Shown one piece after another: positions 6,192 through 7,399 of a DNA stretch of 7,399 nucleotides (positions within the stretch are counted from its first letter, which is position 1; every line of letters begins with the position of its first letter). The DNA is taken from contig JASBVX010000067.1 in NCBI GenBank assembly GCA_029960865.1, positions 1 to 7,399 on the forward strand, given 5' to 3'. Under the pieces are notes generated by a model. The model made no database searches. It was not told the DNA's origin and worked only from the letters and a program-made list of their open reading frames with translations. This DNA comes from Bacillota bacterium (lineage in GTDB: Bacteria; Bacillota; Sulfobacillia; RBS10-35). A program made the position numbers and the translations under genes.

Positions 6192-7127
6192 TCCCTCCAC
6201 CCACCGGGAGAGGCCCCGGGCCAAAAGGTCCATGGCGGCCCGGGCCTCTTCCAGGGGAGTGAGCTGGTTTCCCACCTCCAGGAGGAGGGCTCCTGGGCTC
6301 AGATCCTGGTTGTAGGTCCCCTCCCCCAGGTAGATCCCTTTGATGAGATCCGGGTAGAGGGCATCCGTCCGGGACATCAAGGAGCGGGCGAAGGTCAAAT
6401 TGTCGGCGTAGAAGGGGTTTCCCTTTCCCACCACCATCATGATCTGGCTCAAGGTACGCCCGTTCCAAGATGTGCGATACACCTCGGCACTGGGCCCCGC
6501 GTCTCGGTGAAGGTCAAAGAGGAAGAGGGGCGCCTCTTGGAGGTATTCCAGGACAGCTCGCCTTGAGCGGGCATAGGACCCTTCATCGTGGGGCCAGAAG
6601 TTGGTAAGGTCATGGACCACGTGGGTGAAGCCCTCTTTCAAGAGGGCATGCTTGAGCTCCTCTCCGACCTTCAGAATGGCGCCCCCTCTTTCTTCCGACT
6701 CGGTGCCCCGGGCGGGGATGTAGGATTCGTCGGTATGGCTATGGTAGATGACCACCAGGCGGTTCTTAGGGGCAGTGCGGGGAAAGGCAGCCACCAGGTC
6801 CCGGAGAGAAAGAACCGGCAGCTCCAGGGGGTCCAAGGGAAGGGCGGAAGCATCCAGGGGGCCGTAGAGCTCCCGGGCTAGACCCCGGGAGACCAGGTGA
6901 GCTTTTTGCCCTTCCCGGGCCACCACCTCGAAGACCTCATCTTCTCGCGAAAGGAAGCGATCCCCCACCTGCGGAAGAATTTCCGTATGGAGAAAGGGGG
7001 AGGAACCCACGTAGAGGGTATGAAAGCCCTCCCTCCGGTCCGCCTGAAGCCCTGGCCGCAAGCGGTAGAAAAGAAGAATCCCTCCAAAGAGCACCCCCAC
7101 AAGGGCCCAAATGCGTCGCCGCCCCAT
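6180..7127 (-). CDS. spoIIP: SpoIIP-like sporulation peptidoglycan hydrolase
   Basis: A 315-residue SpoIIP-family protein. In Bacillus subtilis SpoIIP is an amidase and endopeptidase that works with SpoIID and SpoIIM to thin septal peptidoglycan and drive engulfment of the forespore. Here an N-terminal membrane anchor (residues 6-20, IWALVGVLFGGILLF) is followed by an extracytoplasmic region. The catalytic domain runs from about 120: LVVIYHSHTDESYIP (124-138), GGAILKVGEELKHALL (148-163), FLFDLHRDAG (202-211), GNPFYADN (236-243) and ALLLEVGNQLTPLEEA (280-295). The His-x-His, Asp-Leu-His-Arg-Asp and Glu of LLLEVGN match the expected metal and catalytic positions. It is shorter than the roughly 400-residue B. 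subtilis protein, mainly in the N-terminal half. The ATG at 7127 has AGGGAAGG just upstream; a TTG at 7142 is in frame but poorly supported. The last codons overlap the SLH gene end by 12 bases. Confidence 0.88.
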   Translation of the reverse strand: MGRRRIWALVGVLFGGILLFYRLRPGLQADRREGFHTLYVGSSPFLHTEILPQVGDRFLSREDEVFEVVAREGQKAHLVSRGLARELYGPLDASALPLDPLELPVLSLRDLVAAFPRTAPKNRLVVIYHSHTDESYIPARGTESEERGGAILKVGEELKHALLKEGFTHVVHDLTNFWPHDEGSYARSRRAVLEYLQEAPLFLFDLHRDAGPSAEVYRTSWNGRTLSQIMMVVGKGNPFYADNLTFARSLMSRTDALYPDLIKGIYLGEGTYNQDLSPGALLLEVGNQLTPLEEARAAMDLLARGLSRWVEGLVP

Positions 7128-7131
7128 GGTC

Positions 7132-7148
7132 CTTCCCTTCAAGGGAAG
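7132..7148. repeat. 17-bp dyad upstream of spoIIP
   Basis: CTTCCCTT, one central base, then AAGGGAAG: 8-bp perfect inverted arms, beginning 5 bases before the spoIIP ATG on its coding strand. The one-base centre makes it a poor RNA hairpin but a plausible operator. Half of it also serves as the purine-rich ribosome binding site (AAGGGAAGG), so a bound protein or folded RNA would block initiation. Function not shown. Confidence 0.45.
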
Positions 7149-7160
7149 TCTGCCCCGAAA

Positions 7161-7185
7161 CGATCCTCAATCTTGATAGGGATCG
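7161..7185 (-). terminator. Possible weak terminator or dyad at the upstream gene's 3' end
   Basis: CGATCC (7161-7166) and GGATCG (7180-7185) form a 6-bp stem with a 13-base loop that includes a smaller TCAA/TTGA pairing. It spans the stop codon of the upstream gene and is followed on the minus strand by only TTT. The short stem and short T-run make it a weak terminator at best; it may let transcription pass into spoIIP. Confidence 0.25.
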
Positions 7186-7399
7186 AAAATCTCGGGCCCG
7201 GCCATCAGCGCCATCAGCGGCCGCAGCCGTTCCACCCCTTCCACCGTCCTTTTTTGCTCCGCCAGGACTTCCTCCAGATGGACCTGGGGCGCCTCATCCC
7301 CGTCTCCTCCCCGCAGCATGATCACTTTCTCTCTCAGCCACCTTTGTATGGCCTCCAGCCCCTCCGTTGGGCGTGGCGCCGCCCCATGACCCGGCCGGC
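7167..7399 (-). CDS. Unrecognised protein, C-terminal 76 codons
   Basis: An open frame enters from the right edge and ends with TGA at 7167, preceded by the tail PEIFDPYQD. I do not recognise it. It is rich in Glu, Arg and Leu and predicted helical: one helix at about EGLEAIQRWLREKVIML, a Gly/Asp-rich turn (RGGDGDEAP), then a second helix, VHLEEVLAEQKRTVEGVERL. Codon third positions are mostly G or C, as in its neighbours, which supports real coding. It precedes spoIIP in the same direction with 39 bases between, so it may be in the same operon. In Bacillus the gene before spoIIP is gpr, the germination protease; this C-terminus shows nothing I can match to gpr. The window does not show the start or the length. 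Confidence 0.6.
   Translation of the reverse strand, partial: RPGHGAAPRPTEGLEAIQRWLREKVIMLRGGDGDEAPQVHLEEVLAEQKRTVEGVERLRPLMALMAGPEIFDPYQD

Noticed and set aside
7128..7142. TTG start of spoIIP at 7142
   Set aside because: No good ribosome binding site at the right distance. The ATG at 7127 is followed by the normal basic-hydrophobic anchor and preceded by a purine-rich site.
7128..7250. Sigma-E promoter for spoIIP
   Set aside because: An AT-richer patch (GATTTTCGATCCCTATCAA on the minus strand) was examined, but no -35/-10 pair with correct spacing matches the sigma-E consensus.
1..7399. tRNA, rRNA, CRISPR array, insertion sequence, riboswitch
   Set aside because: No cloverleaf, rRNA-like stretch, spaced direct repeats, transposase or conserved aptamer pattern was seen. 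Nearly all of the window is protein-coding.

Overview
The window is GC-rich, densely coded and carries no RNA genes, transposons or CRISPR. It looks like part of the chromosome of a high-GC, probably thermophilic, spore-forming Bacillota. The evidence is a recognisable SpoIIP-type sporulation hydrolase, a triple-SLH surface protein, strong AGGAGG-type ribosome binding sites, and a Tad pilus locus with no outer-membrane secretin gene in the seven genes visible. The species cannot be named from the sequence.

Positions 1-4756, minus strand, hold a compact Tad (tight adherence / Flp type IVc pilus) operon. In transcription order it reads cpaB, cpaE/tadZ, tadA/cpaF, tadB, tadC, flp, tadE, with tadE cut off by the window edge. 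Neighbouring genes overlap by 1-11 bases or are separated by 1-16 bases, so one polycistronic transcript with translational coupling is likely. The TadA ATPase, the two TadB/TadC platform proteins, the CpaE/TadZ ParA-like localisation factor and the CpaB assembly protein would form the machine in the cytoplasmic membrane. Flp is the major pilin and TadE a pseudopilin. The prepilin peptidase (TadV/CpaA) and TadF/TadG are not in the window.

Positions 4757-4868 are the only sizeable intergenic region. It is a divergent promoter region containing a 10-bp-phased direct repeat but no convincing sigma-A promoter.

Positions 4869-6191, plus strand, encode a secreted protein with a signal peptide, three SLH repeats and a C-terminal beta-rich half of unknown function. 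It is divergent from the pilus operon and could be a cell-wall-anchored partner of the pilus, though this is inference from position only.

Positions 6180-7127, minus strand, encode the SpoIIP-like peptidoglycan hydrolase, convergent with the SLH gene; the two 3' ends overlap by 12 bases. The gap upstream of spoIIP (7128-7166) and the end of the gene before it contain two dyad-symmetric sequences. Positions 7167-7399 hold the C-terminal 76 codons of an unrecognised minus-strand gene.
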